Assembly (NCBI GenBank): GCA_011051815.1 | Contig: DRKK01000280.1 | Coordinates: forward strand, 1-6,354 | DNA from: Sphingomonadales bacterium | GTDB taxonomy: Bacteria > Pseudomonadota > Alphaproteobacteria > Sphingomonadales > Emcibacteraceae | Direction: 5' to 3' | Length of the DNA stretch: 6,354 bases | In this document: positions 5,990 through 6,354 of the stretch, in pieces | Position numbering within the stretch: position 1 is the first letter of the stretch | Layout of the letters: every line of letters starts with the position of its first letter | Notes under the pieces: model-generated | What the model saw: the letters and a program-made list of their open reading frames with translations, nothing else | Databases searched by the model: none | What the model was told of the DNA's origin: nothing | Translations under genes and position numbers: made by a program

Positions 5990-6354
5990 TCAGGCCACAT
6001 CTTTATTCTGTTGCTTTTCCGCGTAGGCGGCGGCGGCTTCGCGAACCCATGCCCCGTCTTCATGGGCTTTAATATGGGCGGCGATGCGCTGTTTGTTGCA
6101 GGGGCCGTTGCCCTTGATCACATTGCCGAATTCTTCCCAGTCAATCTCGCCGTAATCATAATGGCCCCGTTCCTCGTTCCATTTCAGGTCCGGGTCGGGC
6201 AGGGTGATGCCCAGGAATTCCGCTTGGGGGACGGTGGCATCAATGAATTCCTGACGCAGCTGGTCATTGGATTTCTTCTTGATTTTCCATTTCAGGGATT
6301 GGGCGGAATGAGGAGAATCGGCATCATTGGGGCCAAACATCATCAGGGACGGCC
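5990..6354 (-). CDS. paaA: PaaA, phenylacetyl-CoA epoxidase oxygenase subunit, C-terminal 120 residues
   Basis: The visible frame is the C-terminal part of the roughly 310-330-residue diiron oxygenase that forms the 1,2-epoxide of phenylacetyl-CoA. The gene starts beyond the window: the frame stays open to 6354, and the ATG codons at 6343 and 6340 are internal (MMFGP is a conserved internal motif), so they are not used as a start. Visible family segments include TVPQAEFLGITLPDPDLKW, ERGHYDYGEIDWEEF, NGPCNKQRIAAHIKAHEDGA and WVREAAAAYA. The iron ligands (Glu and His of the ferritin-like core) are upstream and cannot be checked. The stop lies 26 bases before paaB, in the same run. Confidence 0.95.
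   Translation of the reverse strand, partial: PSLMMFGPNDADSPHSAQSLKWKIKKKSNDQLRQEFIDATVPQAEFLGITLPDPDLKWNEERGHYDYGEIDWEEFGNVIKGNGPCNKQRIAAHIKAHEDGAWVREAAAAYAEKQQNKDVA

Noticed and set aside
6341..6343. ATG as a PaaA start
   Set aside because: The frame is open to the window edge and MMFGP is an internal conserved motif, so this is the middle of the protein.

Overview
The window is bacterial and every gene I can support lies on the minus strand, so transcription runs from position 6354 towards 1. Protein style and gene content (a mid-GC genome, a paaABCDE run, a leucyl aminopeptidase followed by a MarR regulator and an SH3-NlpC/P60 hydrolase) suggest an alphaproteobacterium. This placement rests on family resemblance recalled from memory, not on a search.

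Right part (about 3272-6354): the end of paaA and complete paaB, paaC, paaD and paaE, with gaps of 26, 27, 3 and 10 bases. Together they encode the ring 1,2-phenylacetyl-CoA epoxidase. PaaA is the diiron oxygenase, PaaC its structural partner, PaaB a small bridging subunit, PaaE the FAD/[2Fe-2S] reductase that supplies electrons, and PaaD a maturation factor. The gene order is canonical. Upstream paa genes, if present, lie beyond the window.

Middle (3059-3271): a 213-base intergenic stretch holding two back-to-back stem-loops just after paaE, a GC-rich segment with a degenerate direct repeat, and a plausible sigma-70-like promoter for the next operon.

Left part (1-3058): an unrecognised membrane-anchored coiled-coil protein is followed after 8 bases by an M17 leucyl aminopeptidase. 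After a 64-base gap comes a MarR-family regulator, and 15 bases later an NlpC/P60 cell-wall peptidase cut by the window edge just before its catalytic cysteine. The aminopeptidase and NlpC/P60 protein fit a common theme of peptide or peptidoglycan-fragment turnover, with the MarR protein as a possible local regulator; that link is inferred.

Nothing here looks like a new defence, mobile or RNA system. I see no tRNA, rRNA, CRISPR or insertion sequence. The most open questions are the unrecognised membrane protein, the intergenic structured element and the MarR-NlpC/P60 pairing.
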